Assembly (NCBI RefSeq): GCF_001152565.1
Contig: NZ_CQAZ01000032.1
Span: 1 to 39,898, forward strand
Direction: 5' to 3'
DNA: 39,898 bases
Origin: Yersinia pekkanenii
GTDB lineage: Bacteria > Pseudomonadota > Gammaproteobacteria > Enterobacterales > Enterobacteriaceae
Below the pieces are notes generated by a model that made no database searches, was not told the DNA's origin, and saw only the letters and a program-made list of their open reading frames with translations. Positions within the stretch are counted from its first letter, which is position 1. Each line of letters opens with the position of its first letter. Positions 8,611-23,326 of this stretch are shown in pieces. The translations under genes and the position numbers were made by a program.

Positions 8611-8640
8611 TTGACAGAAATTACGTCACATTCCGGCTAT
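8611..8640 (+). promoter_or_regulatory. Putative his operon promoter
   Basis: A consensus -35 box TTGACA (8611-8616) is followed after 18 bp by a weak -10 candidate GGCTAT (8635-8640). This places the transcript start near 8647, about 30 nt ahead of the leader peptide ATG at 8678. Position and spacing fit the his promoters of enteric bacteria. The -10 choice is tentative. Confidence 0.55.
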
Positions 8641-8677
8641 TTTGATCATCTCAGAAAGCCCAAATAGAGAAACCACT

Positions 8678-8725
8678 ATGAATTGCGTTCAATTTAATCA
8701 CCATCATCACCATCATCCTGACTAG
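8678..8725 (+). CDS. hisL: his operon leader peptide
   Basis: This 15-residue leader peptide reads MNCVQFNHHHHHHPD and contains six consecutive histidine codons (8699-8716). From memory the E. coli peptide, MTRVQFKHHHHHHHPD, has seven. Ribosome stalling at the His codons when charged tRNA-His is scarce favours the antiterminator, so the structural genes are transcribed. The VQF...HHPD frame is conserved and the attenuator hairpins follow at once. It has no function other than being translated. Confidence 0.95.
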   Translation: MNCVQFNHHHHHHPD

Positions 8726-8744
8726 TCTTACAGGCCGATGTGTG

Positions 8745-8829
8745 CTGGAAGACGGTTAACGAATCTTCCAGGTGGCGGTAGAACGCAATAGAGAAAGCCC
8801 TCGGAAGATTATCTTCCGAGGGCTTTTTT
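8745..8829 (+). terminator. his attenuator
   Basis: The terminator stem has arms AGCCCTCGGAAGA (8796-8808) and its perfect complement (8812-8824), followed by six or more T (to 8829). Upstream, CTGGAAGA (8745-8752) pairs with TCTTCCAG (8764-8771). The alternative antiterminator pairs AATCTTCC (8762-8769) with GGAAGATT (8803-8810), which would break the terminator. This is the classical switch set by ribosome position on hisL. Confidence 0.93.
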
Positions 8830-8873
8830 GTTGCTCACAATTTTATAGATTAATTAATAGGTTGAGGATTACC

Positions 8874-9773
8874 ATGCTAGATAAAACACGTTTACGCATT
8901 GCGATGCAGAAATCAGGCCGCCTGAGTGACGATTGCCACGAGTTGCTATCACGCTGCGGGATTAAAATCAATTTACAACAACAGCGCCTGATCGCTTTCG
9001 CGGAAAACATGCCAATCGATATCCTGCGGGTACGCGATGACGATATCCCAGGCCTGGTGATGGATGGTGTGGTTGATCTGGGTATTATCGGCGAAAACGT
9101 TTTGGAAGAAGAGTTGTTGAACCGCCGCGCTCAGGGCGAAGATCCACGTTACTTCACGTTGCGCCGCCTGGATTTTGGTGGTTGCCGCCTGTCGCTGGCG
9201 GCCTCACTGGATACCGAGTACACCGGCCCGCAATGCCTGCAGAATAAGCGCATCGCCACCTCTTACCCGCACATTTTAAAGCAATACCTCGATAAAGAAG
9301 GTGTTAGCTTTAAGTCTTGCTTGCTGAATGGTTCCGTTGAAGTGGCTCCCCGTGCCGGTTTGGCCGACGTCATCTGTGATTTGGTTTCAACCGGTGCCAC
9401 CTTGGAAGCCAACGGCTTACGGGAAGTTGAAGTGATTTACCGCTCCAAAGCCTGCCTGATCCAGCGTGATGGCGAAATGCCAGCAGAGAAACAACAGCTT
9501 ATTGACCGCCTGTTGACCCGCATTCAGGGCGTGATTCAGGCGCGTGAATCCAAATACATTATGATGCACGCCCCAAGCGAATGCCTGGACGAAATCATCG
9601 CCTTGTTGCCGGGTGCTGAGCGCCCTACCATTCTGCCACTGGCCGGTGATAAAAGCCGTGTCGCAATGCACATGGTGAGCAGCGAAACTCTATTCTGGGA
9701 AACCATGGAAAAACTGAAGGCGCTGGGTGCCAGTTCCATTCTGGTATTACCCATTGAAAAAATGATGGAGTAA
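8874..9773 (+). CDS. hisG: ATP phosphoribosyltransferase
   Basis: HisG catalyses the first step of histidine synthesis, joining ATP and PRPP to give phosphoribosyl-ATP, and is inhibited by histidine. The start ATG at 8874 ([17 protein letters not shown]) has a GAGG ribosome binding site and gives 299 aa, the E. coli length. An open frame extends upstream into the attenuator but is not coding. Landmarks are the short N-terminal motif [10 protein letters not shown], the PRPP-binding [20 protein letters not shown] (about 196-215) and a C-terminal ACT-like regulatory domain (about 225-299), which marks the long form of the enzyme. hisD follows after 3 nt. Confidence 0.97.
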   Translation: MLDKTRLRIAMQKSGRLSDDCHELLSRCGIKINLQQQRLIAFAENMPIDILRVRDDDIPGLVMDGVVDLGIIGENVLEEELLNRRAQGEDPRYFTLRRLDFGGCRLSLAASLDTEYTGPQCLQNKRIATSYPHILKQYLDKEGVSFKSCLLNGSVEVAPRAGLADVICDLVSTGATLEANGLREVEVIYRSKACLIQRDGEMPAEKQQLIDRLLTRIQGVIQARESKYIMMHAPSECLDEIIALLPGAERPTILPLAGDKSRVAMHMVSSETLFWETMEKLKALGASSILVLPIEKMME

Positions 9774-9776
9774 CCC

Positions 9777-15389
<5,613 letters not shown>

Positions 15390-15396
<7 letters not shown>

Positions 15397-16004
15397 GCGA
15401 ACAACAAATTAACCAGCTAGATTGGGAAAAAGTCGACCATCTGATGCCTGCCATCGTTCAACATGCCGTATCCGGTGAGGTTCTGATGATGGGGTATATG
15501 AATCAGGCAGCACTGGCGGTGACTGAAAAAACCGGCAAAGTGACCTTTTTCTCTCGCACCAAACAGCGGTTGTGGACCAAAGGCGAAAGCTCTGGTCACT
15601 TTCTAAATGTGGTGAATATCTACCCTGATTGTGACAACGATACCCTGCTGATTCTGGTTAATCCTATCGGCCCAACCTGTCATTTAGGCAGTAACAGTTG
15701 CTTCGCTCCTGCGGCCAGTGATTGGGGTTTCCTTTATCAGTTGGAGCAACTATTAGCATCAAGGAAGTTAGCGGATCCGGCCAGTTCTTACACCGCGCAA
15801 CTGTATGCCAGCGGCACCAAACGTATCGCCCAGAAAGTGGGGGAAGAAGGGGTAGAAACCGCCCTCGCCGCGACTGTGAATGACCGTGAAGAGCTGACTA
15901 ATGAAGCATCAGATTTGATGTATCACCTGTTGGTGTTATTACAGGATCAAGATTTGGATTTAAGCAAAATCATTGGCCGCCTGCGGGAACGTCACGAGAA
16001 GTAA
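15390..16004 (+). CDS. hisI: Bifunctional phosphoribosyl-AMP cyclohydrolase / phosphoribosyl-ATP pyrophosphatase
   Basis: This fused enzyme (HisIE) performs steps 2 and 3 of the pathway. It has 204 aa and starts at GTG 15390 ([14 protein letters not shown]), overlapping hisF by 7 nt. The N-terminal cyclohydrolase (about 1-115) carries the zinc/magnesium residues in PDCDNDTLL and [12 protein letters not shown]. The C-terminal pyrophosphatase (about 118-204) has [14 protein letters not shown] and [14 protein letters not shown], typical of the MazG-like HisE fold. It is the last gene of the operon and a rho-independent terminator follows within 30 nt. Confidence 0.97.
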
Positions 16005-16030
16005 TTTTGTTATCGACTTTCTTACTGTAA

Positions 16031-16066
16031 AAACGCCCTCGACTCAGTATCGGGGGCGTTTTTATT
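16031..16066 (+). terminator. his operon terminator
   Basis: Arms ACGCCCTCGA (16033-16042) and TCGGGGGCGT (16050-16059) form a 10-bp stem with one G-U pair and a 7-nt loop. The stem is followed by TTTTTATT. It lies 27 nt past the hisI stop. Confidence 0.92.
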
Positions 16067-16162
16067 GCGACAAACCGTTTAAATCAGCGAGCGGGTTACT
16101 CCAACCTATCCAACCTAAAGTCACCCCGGCGACTCACTTAATTTAACGACTTATCCACCTAA

Positions 16163-16278
16163 GGCGTCAGCGAGCGAAAGTAGTTTGATTGCGGACAGCG
16201 CACAGTCACCGGAGCGTACACTCAGTACGTGAGGATGACGAACACTGCCCAATATCAAAATACGAACGCGCAGTAGCC
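16163..16278. repeat. ERIC-like hairpin repeat, copy 2
   Basis: This is the second copy of the element at 7383-7495, in the same orientation. Stems are GGC 16163-16165 with GCC 16276-16278, TTTGAT 16184-16189 with ATCAAA 16254-16259, CAGT 16203-16206 with ACTG 16244-16247, and CGTAC 16215-16219 with GTACG 16225-16229. Two base pairs in the second stem differ from copy 1 on both sides and keep pairing. It ends 6 nt before the gnd stop codon. Confidence 0.8.
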
Positions 16279-16284
16279 GTTAAC

Positions 16285-17691
16285 TTAAAGCCATTCGGTG
16301 TGGAACACACCTTCTTTATCAGTACGCTTATACGTATGCGCACCGAAATAGTCACGCTGCGCCTGAATCAGGTTGGCTGGCAGCACGGCTGAACGGTAGC
16401 TATCGTAGTAGTTAATCGCAGCAGAGAAGGTTGGCGTCGGGATACCGTTTTGTACCGCGTAAGATACGACATCACGCAGCGCTTGCTGGTATTCATCAGC
16501 AATTTGCTTGAAGTAAGGTGCCAACAGCAGGTTAGCGATATCTGCATTTTCAGCATACGCATCAGTAATTTTTTGCAGGAACTGAGCACGAATAATACAA
16601 CCAGCACGGAAAATCTTGGCGATTTCACCGTAATGCAGATCCCAGTTATTCTCTTCAGATGCCGCTTTCAACTGAGAGAAACCTTGTGCGTAAGAAACGA
16701 TTTTACCCAAATACAATGCACGACGGATCTTCTCGATAAACTCAGCTTTATCGCCAGTGAAAGGCTTCACTGTCGGGCCAGTTAACACTTTAGACGCCGC
16801 AACACGCTGATCTTTCAGGGAAGACAAGTAGCGGGCAAACACAGACTCAGTGATCAGTGTTAATGGCTCACCCAAGTCCAGGGAACTTTGGCTGGTCCAT
16901 TTACCGGTACCTTTGTTTGCGGCTTCATCCAAGATCACGTCAACCAGATACTTACCGTCTTCATCTTTCTTGGTAAAGATATCTTTTGTAATATCAATCA
17001 GGTAACTGTTCAGTTCACCTTTATTCCATTCAGCGAAGGTGCTAGCCAGCTCTTCGTTGCTCAGACCCAGAGACTGTTTCAACAGAGAATAGGCTTCTGC
17101 AATTAACTGCATGTCGCCGTATTCGATACCGTTGTGAACCATTTTAACGTAATGACCCGCACCATCAGCACCAATATAAGCAACGCAAGCGTCACCATCA
17201 TCGGCACGAGCAGCAATCTTCTCAAGAATCGGAGCAACCAGTTCGTAAGCTTCTTTCTGACCGCCAGGCATGATGGACGGGCCTTTCAATGCGCCCTCTT
17301 CGCCACCGGAAACACCGGTACCGATAAAGTTAAAACCTTGTGCAGAAAGTTCGCGATTACGGCGGATGGTGTCTTTGTAATAAGTATTACCACCATCAAT
17401 CAGAATGTCGCCTTTATCCAGGTGCGGCGTCAGTGAGGCAATGGTATTGTCCGTTGCTTCACCCGCTTTCACCATCAGCAGGATACGGCGCGGTTTTTCC
17501 AGTGAATCAACAAACTCTTCAACGGTATAGCTCGGCACCAGATTTTTACCTGGATTCTCAGCAACCACTTCGTCGGTTTTGTCTGATGAACGGTTAAAGA
17601 TAGAGACGGAATAGCCGCGGCTTTCGATGTTGAGCGCCAGGTTACGGCCCATCACCGCCATACCGACAACGCCGATCTGTTGTTTGGACAT
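16285..17691 (-). CDS. gnd: 6-phosphogluconate dehydrogenase, decarboxylating
   Basis: Gnd oxidises 6-phosphogluconate to ribulose 5-phosphate and CO2 with NADP+ in the oxidative pentose phosphate pathway. It has 468 aa, as in E. coli. The N-terminal Rossmann motif is [15 protein letters not shown] (about 6-20). Substrate and catalytic motifs are [30 protein letters not shown] and [13 protein letters not shown] (catalytic Lys about 183). A strong AGGAG ribosome binding site lies 8 nt before ATG 17691. Its leader contains a long hairpin (17718-17746). It lies between the his operon and galF, as in E. coli, but no O-antigen genes separate gnd from galF. Confidence 0.97.
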   Translation of the reverse strand: MSKQQIGVVGMAVMGRNLALNIESRGYSVSIFNRSSDKTDEVVAENPGKNLVPSYTVEEFVDSLEKPRRILLMVKAGEATDNTIASLTPHLDKGDILIDGGNTYYKDTIRRNRELSAQGFNFIGTGVSGGEEGALKGPSIMPGGQKEAYELVAPILEKIAARADDGDACVAYIGADGAGHYVKMVHNGIEYGDMQLIAEAYSLLKQSLGLSNEELASTFAEWNKGELNSYLIDITKDIFTKKDEDGKYLVDVILDEAANKGTGKWTSQSSLDLGEPLTLITESVFARYLSSLKDQRVAASKVLTGPTVKPFTGDKAEFIEKIRRALYLGKIVSYAQGFSQLKAASEENNWDLHYGEIAKIFRAGCIIRAQFLQKITDAYAENADIANLLLAPYFKQIADEYQQALRDVVSYAVQNGIPTPTFSAAINYYDSYRSAVLPANLIQAQRDYFGAHTYKRTDKEGVFHTEWL

Positions 17692-17717
17692 TAAAAAACT
17701 CCTGTCTGAAGGATGAC

Positions 17718-17746
17718 ACCTGTTACCGGCCTTAAGGCCAACAGGT
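17718..17746 (-). promoter_or_regulatory. Hairpin in the gnd leader
   Basis: ACCTGTT (17718-17724) pairs with AACAGGT (17740-17746), and the self-complementary GGCCTTAAGGCC (17728-17739) lies inside. It sits 27 nt upstream of the gnd start codon, just ahead of the ribosome binding site. On the plus strand it is followed by TTTTT, so it might instead act as a terminator in that direction, but no plus-strand gene ends here. Its role is unknown. Confidence 0.45.
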
Positions 17747-17894
17747 TTTTGATGTGGGAAACATGTTAACTCAGGATTATGTCAGCTGGGTAGTGATTGG
17801 TGCGATAGATAGCACAACTGACCAGTTGCTGCCCGAACACCTTTGCCTTGGCAAGGTATTGAACCAATTTGACGCCATTCACTTTACTCATTTG

Positions 17895-17928
17895 TATAAA
17901 AAAAAAGCAACCGCAAGGATTGCTTTCA
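17895..17928 (-). terminator. Terminator of the galU-galF unit
   Basis: AAGCAACC (17905-17912) pairs with GGATTGCTT (17917-17925) with one bulged base. On the minus strand the stem is followed by a run of nine or more T. It starts about 20 nt beyond the galF stop and separates the unit from gnd. Confidence 0.88.
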
Positions 17929-17945
17929 TTAATATCAAATGTAGC

Positions 17946-18827
17946 TTACACCACGAAATCTTTCAGCCAGGCTTTAAACTCTGGATGGCGCAGGCCATAA
18001 GTCACGTAAGCCTTCATATAACCGAGTTTTTCACCGCAGTTATAAGACTCACCGGTTAATGCGACAGCCTCTACCGGTTTAACCGCAGCCAGAGCATCAA
18101 TAGCATCTGTCAGTTGAATACGCCCCCAAGCTCCAGGTTTGGTTTTTTCTAACAATGGCCAGATGTCTGCTGATAGCACATAGCGCCCCACGGCAGATAG
18201 GTTTGATTGCAGGTCGGCCGGGCTTTGTGGTTTCTCAACCATCGCTTTAATCCGGCTACTCTCGCCGGGCAATAAATCAGGCTGCTCACAAGAGATAACC
18301 GAGTAGTTCGATAACGCCTCTAGTTCGAGCGAGTGCACTAAGACCTGACTGGTACCGGTTTCTTCAAAGCGTTTGACCAACTGAGCCAGATTATCTCGGG
18401 TCAAATCTGATTTTGCATCATCAATCAAAACATCGGGTAACAACACCGCAAAGGGTGAATCACCCACTAACGGCTTGGCGCATAACACCGCATGGCCCAG
18501 ACCTTCAGGATGCCCTTGGCGAATATGCATAATCGTCACACCCGGCGGGCAAATGGATTGCACTTCATCCAATAACTGGCGCTTGACACGGGCCTCCAGC
18601 ATGGCTTCCAGCTCATAAGAAGTATCGAAATGGTTTTCTACCGCATTCTTTGATGAATGGGTTATCAGAATGATTTCTTTAATACCAGCAGCAACACATT
18701 CGTTAACGACATATTGGATCAATGGCTTATCAACAATAGGCAGCATTTCTTTTGGAATGGCTTTGGTGGCGGGAAGCATTCTCATGCCTAAACCTGCCAC
18801 TGGGATCACTGCTTTCAATTTTGTCAT
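17946..18827 (-). CDS. galF: GalU paralogue, GalF-type UTP-glucose-1-phosphate uridylyltransferase
   Basis: This 293-aa protein belongs to the nucleotidyltransferase family and is a close paralogue of the adjacent GalU. Its signature [20 protein letters not shown] (11-30) has Met where GalU has Thr (GLGTRM). Its acceptor-site motif reads [12 protein letters not shown] where GalU has [12 protein letters not shown]. Both features match E. coli GalF ([18 protein letters not shown]). GalF has little activity of its own and is reported to modulate GalU and UDP-glucose levels; that role is inferred. The ribosome binding site AGG lies 6 nt before ATG 18827. It follows galU by 58 nt on the same strand with no terminator between, so they are probably co-transcribed. 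Confidence 0.85.
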   Translation of the reverse strand: MTKLKAVIPVAGLGMRMLPATKAIPKEMLPIVDKPLIQYVVNECVAAGIKEIILITHSSKNAVENHFDTSYELEAMLEARVKRQLLDEVQSICPPGVTIMHIRQGHPEGLGHAVLCAKPLVGDSPFAVLLPDVLIDDAKSDLTRDNLAQLVKRFEETGTSQVLVHSLELEALSNYSVISCEQPDLLPGESSRIKAMVEKPQSPADLQSNLSAVGRYVLSADIWPLLEKTKPGAWGRIQLTDAIDALAAVKPVEAVALTGESYNCGEKLGYMKAYVTYGLRHPEFKAWLKDFVV

Positions 18828-18885
18828 AATTAACCTACTGATTTATCATGCGAATTTAAAATCACTGTCTATTTAACTGCTAAGC

Positions 18886-19791
18886 CTATAGTGAGTTGAT
18901 TTGCTGTTGCAGCCAGGCTCTAAAATTTTCGCCTTCGGTGTTATGGCGAACACCGTAAGTGACAAAGGCTTTCATATAGCCTAACTTGTCGCCGCAATCG
19001 TGAGATTTACCGGTCATATGGAAAGCTTCGACAGACTTGGGCTTTTGCTCCATTAACATCGCAATCGCATCAGTAAGCTGAATTTCATCGCCAGCACCAC
19101 GTGGCGTTTTCTTCAGCAATGGCCAAATATCTTTAGACAGCACGTAACGCCCAACCACGGCAAGGTTAGACGGCGCATCAGCTATGGCAGGCTTCTCTAC
19201 TACCGCAGTCATCAGGGTACTTTCACCTGGAGCCAAATCGACATGACCGCAATCAGCTATACCGTACTTAGATACATCAGCTTTAGGGACCGGTTCTACC
19301 ATAATCTGGCTACGCCCGGTTTCCTCAAAACGCTGAATCATACTGGCCAGATTTTCTTTAGCTAAATCAGCGGTTGAATCGTCAAGCAAGACATCGGGTA
19401 ACAACACAATAAACGGATTATCACCCACCATCGGTTGAGCGCAGAGTACTGCGTGCCCTAGCCCTTTGGCATGTCCCTGACGTACTTGCATAATAGTGAC
19501 GTCTGGTGGGCAGATATTTTTGATCTCTTGCAACAACTGACGCTTAACGCGGGATTCCAGTGCGGCTTCCAGTTCAAATGAGGTATCAAAATGGTTTTCT
19601 ATCGCATTTTTGGATGAATGGCTCACCAGAACAATTTCTTTGACCCCAGCAGCAACACATTCATCCACGATATATTGAATTAGGGGCTTATCGACTACTG
19701 GTAGCATTTCCTTTGGGATAGCCTTAGTCGCTGGCAGCATTCGGGTGCCAAGCCCGGCTACCGGGATCACCGCCTTCAATTTCTTTTCCAT
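18886..19791 (-). CDS. galU: UTP-glucose-1-phosphate uridylyltransferase
   Basis: GalU makes UDP-glucose, the donor for LPS core, periplasmic glucans and galactose metabolism. It has 301 aa, against 302 in E. coli from memory. The pyrophosphorylase signature [20 protein letters not shown] (12-31), the metal-site PDVLLDD, the acceptor motif [12 protein letters not shown] and [19 protein letters not shown] all match active GalU. An AAGG ribosome binding site precedes ATG 19791. In E. coli galU lies elsewhere (near hns), whereas here it heads a two-gene unit with galF. Confidence 0.95.
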   Translation of the reverse strand: MEKKLKAVIPVAGLGTRMLPATKAIPKEMLPVVDKPLIQYIVDECVAAGVKEIVLVSHSSKNAIENHFDTSFELEAALESRVKRQLLQEIKNICPPDVTIMQVRQGHAKGLGHAVLCAQPMVGDNPFIVLLPDVLLDDSTADLAKENLASMIQRFEETGRSQIMVEPVPKADVSKYGIADCGHVDLAPGESTLMTAVVEKPAIADAPSNLAVVGRYVLSKDIWPLLKKTPRGAGDEIQLTDAIAMLMEQKPKSVEAFHMTGKSHDCGDKLGYMKAFVTYGVRHNTEGENFRAWLQQQINSL

Positions 19792-20289
19792 CTACCATAC
19801 CTTTTCTGGGGTGGCCGTTGAGCAGGCCTTTGAATAGATACAAATACGATCTGATAATACGAGTAGTAACATCGCGCAAGACTGTATTCCAAATCTTACT
19901 TATCCTATATTTATATATTATTTCAATATGTTAACAAAATATGATCATAATAGCGTAGAGACAAAAAGTTAACGTCCTAACGGCGTATTGTATTCTACAT
20001 TAACATTTTGTTCAGCCAACCTGCCGCCATTTACCAATTTATAAGACCATTTTTACCATTTTAAGAATAAACCGAACACACACAGGGGGATCCTAAATCC
20101 CCTCATTACTGAATTGGTTGTTTTTCAATCTATTATAGTAATGATTATTCACTTTTCTGTTGTTGATTATTGGCGCTGTTTGCAACCGGTGTAGGTTATT
20201 ACACGATTGTATATTGAATTTTAGCCTATCAGCGCCCATTATTCTGTTTGACGGCATAAGCCGTAGAAATAACAGGTGAAATTGGATAT
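19792..20289. promoter_or_regulatory. galU / yegH divergent intergenic region
   Basis: This 498-bp, largely AT-rich region holds the promoters of galU (-) and yegH (+). It contains GGGGAT-CCTAA-ATCCCC near 20090, a 7-bp inverted repeat GGCGCTG (20173-20179) / CAGCGCC (20230-20236), and a small hairpin ACGGC-ATAA-GCCGT (20251-20264) just before the yegH ribosome binding site. No small ORF, tRNA or known riboswitch motif was recognised. In particular the conserved motifs of the manganese (yybP-ykoY) riboswitch, which precedes some TerC-family genes, are not seen. Confidence 0.5.
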
Positions 20290-21876
20290 ATGGAATGGAT
20301 CGCAGATCCTACGATTTGGGCAGGACTGGCAACGCTGGTAGTGCTCGAAATTGTATTAGGCATTGATAACCTGATATTTATTGCCATTTTGGCAGAAAAG
20401 CTCCCACGTCATCAACGGGATAAAGCCCGAGTTACCGGCTTGTTGTGTGCGTTGTTGATGCGTCTTGTTCTGTTAGCCTGTATTTCGTGGCTGGCAACGT
20501 TGACTACCCCACTGATTACCGTATCCGCTCACCCTTTCAGTGCACGAGACTTAATTATGTTGGTCGGGGGGATATTCCTGCTGTTTAAAGCCACCATGGA
20601 GCTTAATGAGCGGCTGGAAGGTAAGGATCATCAGCAAGGTCAGCAGCGCAAAGGGGCGCGCTTCTGGCCTGTCGTCGCACAGATAGTGGTATTGGACGCT
20701 ATCTTCTCGCTGGATTCGGTCATTACCGCCGTCGGTATGGTAGATCATCTGGCGGTGATGATGGCTGCGGTCTGTATTGCGATCGGTCTGATGTTATTAG
20801 CCAGTAAGCCATTAACGCGCTTTGTTAATGCTCATCCTACCATCGTCATTCTGTGTCTGAGTTTCTTACTGATGATCGGTTTCAGTTTAGTTGCCGAAGG
20901 CTTTGGCTACCATATTCCGAAAGGTTATCTGTATGCCGCGATTGGTTTCTCAGTCATTATTGAATCATTGAATCAGTTTGCACAATTCAACCGCCGCCGC
21001 TTCTTATCGACTGTTCGGCCATTACGTGAAAGAACGGCTGAAGCGGTGTTACGCATGCTGAGTGGTCAGCACGAAGAGGCGGAGCTGGATAACCATACTG
21101 CCAATCTGATTGCAGATAATACCAGTGTCGGCCAGGAGGTGTTCAATGTGCAGGAACGCCGAATGATTGAACGGGTATTAGGGCTGGCTCAGCGTACGGT
21201 CAGCAGCATCATGACATCACGCCATGATGTGGAATATCTGGATCTTAACGATCCACCGGAAAAACTGACCCAACTCCTGACCAAAAATCTGCATACCCGC
21301 ATCGTGGTCACCGAAGACAGTTCAACAGATGAACCCCTTGGCGTTATTCACGTAATCGATTTATTACGGCAGCAATTAGCGGGTGAAAAGCTCGATTTAC
21401 AATCACTGATCCGTCAGCCACTGATTTTTCCGGAGCAAGTTTCATTGCTGATGGCGCTGGAGCAATTCCGTCAGGCACAAACGCATTTTGCTTTTGTGGT
21501 TGATGAGTTTGGTTCTATTGAAGGGGTCGTTACCCTGACTGATGTGATGGAAACTATCGCCGGTAATCTGCCCGTGGCCGGTGAGGGGTTGGATGCCCGT
21601 CATGATATTCAGCAAACCGAGGATGGTTGCTGGATTGCCAACGGCTATATGCCTCTGGAAGATTTGGTGCTCTATCTGCCACTGCCGATCGATGATAAAC
21701 GTGAGTATCATACATTGGCCGGATTATTGATGGAGTACACCCAGCGGATACCACAGGTCGGTGAACAGATGAAGATTGGTGACTATCTGTTTGAACCGCT
21801 GGAAGTCAGCAGCCACCGTATCTTGAAGGTAAAGATAACGCCGCTGAAGGTCCCTGATCCAGATTATGAAGTGTAA
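20290..21876 (+). CDS. yegH: TerC-domain membrane protein with CBS and CorC/HlyC domains
   Basis: This 528-aa inner-membrane protein corresponds to E. coli YegH (about 527 aa), which lies next to asmA there too. Residues about 1-235 form a TerC-type membrane domain with seven hydrophobic segments and the acidic motifs LGIDNLIF (23-30) and DAIFSLDSV (136-144), thought to be involved in metal ion handling. Residues about 300-430 are a CBS pair (from [12 protein letters not shown] to [12 protein letters not shown]), and about 440-525 is a CorC/HlyC transporter-associated domain. The substrate is not known; manganese or another divalent cation export is a family-level guess. A GGTGA ribosome binding site lies before the ATG. 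Confidence 0.9.
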   Translation: MEWIADPTIWAGLATLVVLEIVLGIDNLIFIAILAEKLPRHQRDKARVTGLLCALLMRLVLLACISWLATLTTPLITVSAHPFSARDLIMLVGGIFLLFKATMELNERLEGKDHQQGQQRKGARFWPVVAQIVVLDAIFSLDSVITAVGMVDHLAVMMAAVCIAIGLMLLASKPLTRFVNAHPTIVILCLSFLLMIGFSLVAEGFGYHIPKGYLYAAIGFSVIIESLNQFAQFNRRRFLSTVRPLRERTAEAVLRMLSGQHEEAELDNHTANLIADNTSVGQEVFNVQERRMIERVLGLAQRTVSSIMTSRHDVEYLDLNDPPEKLTQLLTKNLHTRIVVTEDSSTDEPLGVIHVIDLLRQQLAGEKLDLQSLIRQPLIFPEQVSLLMALEQFRQAQTHFAFVVDEFGSIEGVVTLTDVMETIAGNLPVAGEGLDARHDIQQTEDGCWIANGYMPLEDLVLYLPLPIDDKREYHTLAGLLMEYTQRIPQVGEQMKIGDYLFEPLEVSSHRILKVKITPLKVPDPDYEV

Positions 21877-21917
21877 CTGGCTGGCCGTGGAGATAGGCCA
21901 GGCAAGTCGATAACAGA

Positions 21918-21946
21918 AAGCCGGGTAAGCCATACGCGCCCGGCTT
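21918..21946. terminator. Hairpin between convergent yegH and dcuC
   Basis: AAGCCGGG (21918-21925) pairs with CCCGGCTT (21939-21946) around a 13-nt loop. A second inverted repeat (CTGGCC...GGCCAG) lies just upstream, near 21883-21903. U-tracts are poor, so this is a probable shared terminator. Confidence 0.65.
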
Positions 21947-21967
21947 GCTTATTAGTTTACGCGAAGA

Positions 21968-23326
21968 TTATAAGTGCACGGGTACCAAAATTTCAGTTGC
22001 TACGATAACCACCACTAACCCGACAAGAACCGGCACCGAGGTACGTTTCACCACTTCAAAAGGTGATATTTTTGCCATACCAGCAACCGCGACCACCACA
22101 CCAGAAACCGGAGATAACGTTCGCCCCAGATTCGAAGCCTGTAGCATCGGGATAACCAGATAAGCCGGATTTATCCCCATTTGAGTGGAAAGTTTAGGGA
22201 TCAACTCTACAAACGCATAGAACGGCGCATTACCAGAACCGGTTGTCATTGCCGCCAGCATAGTGATCACCACTAATACCAACATCATAATAATGCCACC
22301 GGTACCAAAAGATTGGGCCAACCCAATCAGGCCGCTGATAAAACCAACGGTGCTCAGCCCTTGTGCAAATACGCCAGCAGCAACCAACAGCATCACCACG
22401 GTGGCGAACGCATCAGCCATACCACGGTAAGCAACCTCAAGGCCGGTAAATACCACTTTAGCACTGAAACTACGTAAGAACTCAATCACTGCGGCAATCA
22501 GCATGCAGATAACCAACACTGTAATGATATGCAGCTCCGGCCCCCATTTTCCATCGAATATCAGCACGCCTATAATCGGGGTGAAAGGCAAAATGGCATA
22601 GAAACTTGGCGCATTGGTAGTGATGTCATTGACATCCATCATCTCATGCTTTTCCTGGCTTTTATTATCCAGATAGCGCTGCCAGAAGAAGTGAGCGATT
22701 GCCATGCAGACGATAGCAGCAATAGAAATAGGTAAGGTGGTTTTAAAGGCAAAATCGACCAATGCCATTTCAGAGGCTTTTGCCGCCAGTACAACATCGC
22801 CAGACGTAGGAGCCAGAATAATCGCTGCCGGTGATGCACAAATTGCAGCTGCGGCACCACGACTGATACCGACGTTAACCATTACTGGGAACAATGTGGC
22901 CATCAGTAACACACCTAACCCCGTGGCCGATGACACAGCCAGCGACATCAGGCAGGCCACAATATAAGCAGCAACCATTAATAAATAGGGGGAATTGATC
23001 ATTTGCAGGGGTTTGGATGCAATCTTAACCACCACATCATTTGCGCCAATATGAGTCATATAAGCGGCAAAACCACATAACATCATGATCATCATGCCAA
23101 GATCGCCACCACGGCTCATCAGCAGGATTTTGACATACTCGACAATGTCCGTCGCCCGCCAGCCGGTTGAGGTAGCACTGGCTGGTAATACGTTTTTCCC
23201 CATCAGGGCGCTGATAATCAATAGCAGTAAACCGCCGACCATTAGCACGCCCGTGGCTGAATAGCCTTTAATGATATAACGGCCCACGCCTACGGCCACT
23301 ACAATTCCAATCAAAAGATCTAACAT
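21968..23326 (-). CDS. dcuC: Anaerobic C4-dicarboxylate transporter DcuC
   Basis: DcuC is an inner-membrane carrier that mainly exports succinate during fermentation. It has 452 aa and about 12 membrane segments, and is near-identical from memory to E. coli DcuC (461 aa) over long stretches, for example GYSATGVL, VEYVKILLMSRGGDLG, MTHIGAND, SAVSSATGLGVLL-like residues, PTSGDVVLAA and MTTGSGNAPFYAF. It lacks the last few residues of the E. coli protein and ends EILVPVHL. In E. coli dcuC lies elsewhere; here it sits between yegH and asmA. A weak FNR-like site upstream (23552-23565) would fit anaerobic induction. Confidence 0.93.
   Translation of the reverse strand: MLDLLIGIVVAVGVGRYIIKGYSATGVLMVGGLLLLIISALMGKNVLPASATSTGWRATDIVEYVKILLMSRGGDLGMMIMMLCGFAAYMTHIGANDVVVKIASKPLQMINSPYLLMVAAYIVACLMSLAVSSATGLGVLLMATLFPVMVNVGISRGAAAAICASPAAIILAPTSGDVVLAAKASEMALVDFAFKTTLPISIAAIVCMAIAHFFWQRYLDNKSQEKHEMMDVNDITTNAPSFYAILPFTPIIGVLIFDGKWGPELHIITVLVICMLIAAVIEFLRSFSAKVVFTGLEVAYRGMADAFATVVMLLVAAGVFAQGLSTVGFISGLIGLAQSFGTGGIIMMLVLVVITMLAAMTTGSGNAPFYAFVELIPKLSTQMGINPAYLVIPMLQASNLGRTLSPVSGVVVAVAGMAKISPFEVVKRTSVPVLVGLVVVIVATEILVPVHL

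Noticed and set aside
8772-8873. Upstream in-frame extension of hisG
   Set aside because: It would be translated through the attenuator terminator. The ATG at 8874 has a good ribosome binding site and matches the usual 299-aa length.
17754-18059. 101-codon plus-strand frame near the 3' end of galF
   Set aside because: It is antisense to galF and the gnd-galF gap and crosses the galF terminator. No ribosome binding site or family.
20080-20289. yybP-ykoY (manganese) riboswitch before yegH
   Set aside because: The conserved riboswitch segments are not visible, although the region is structured.
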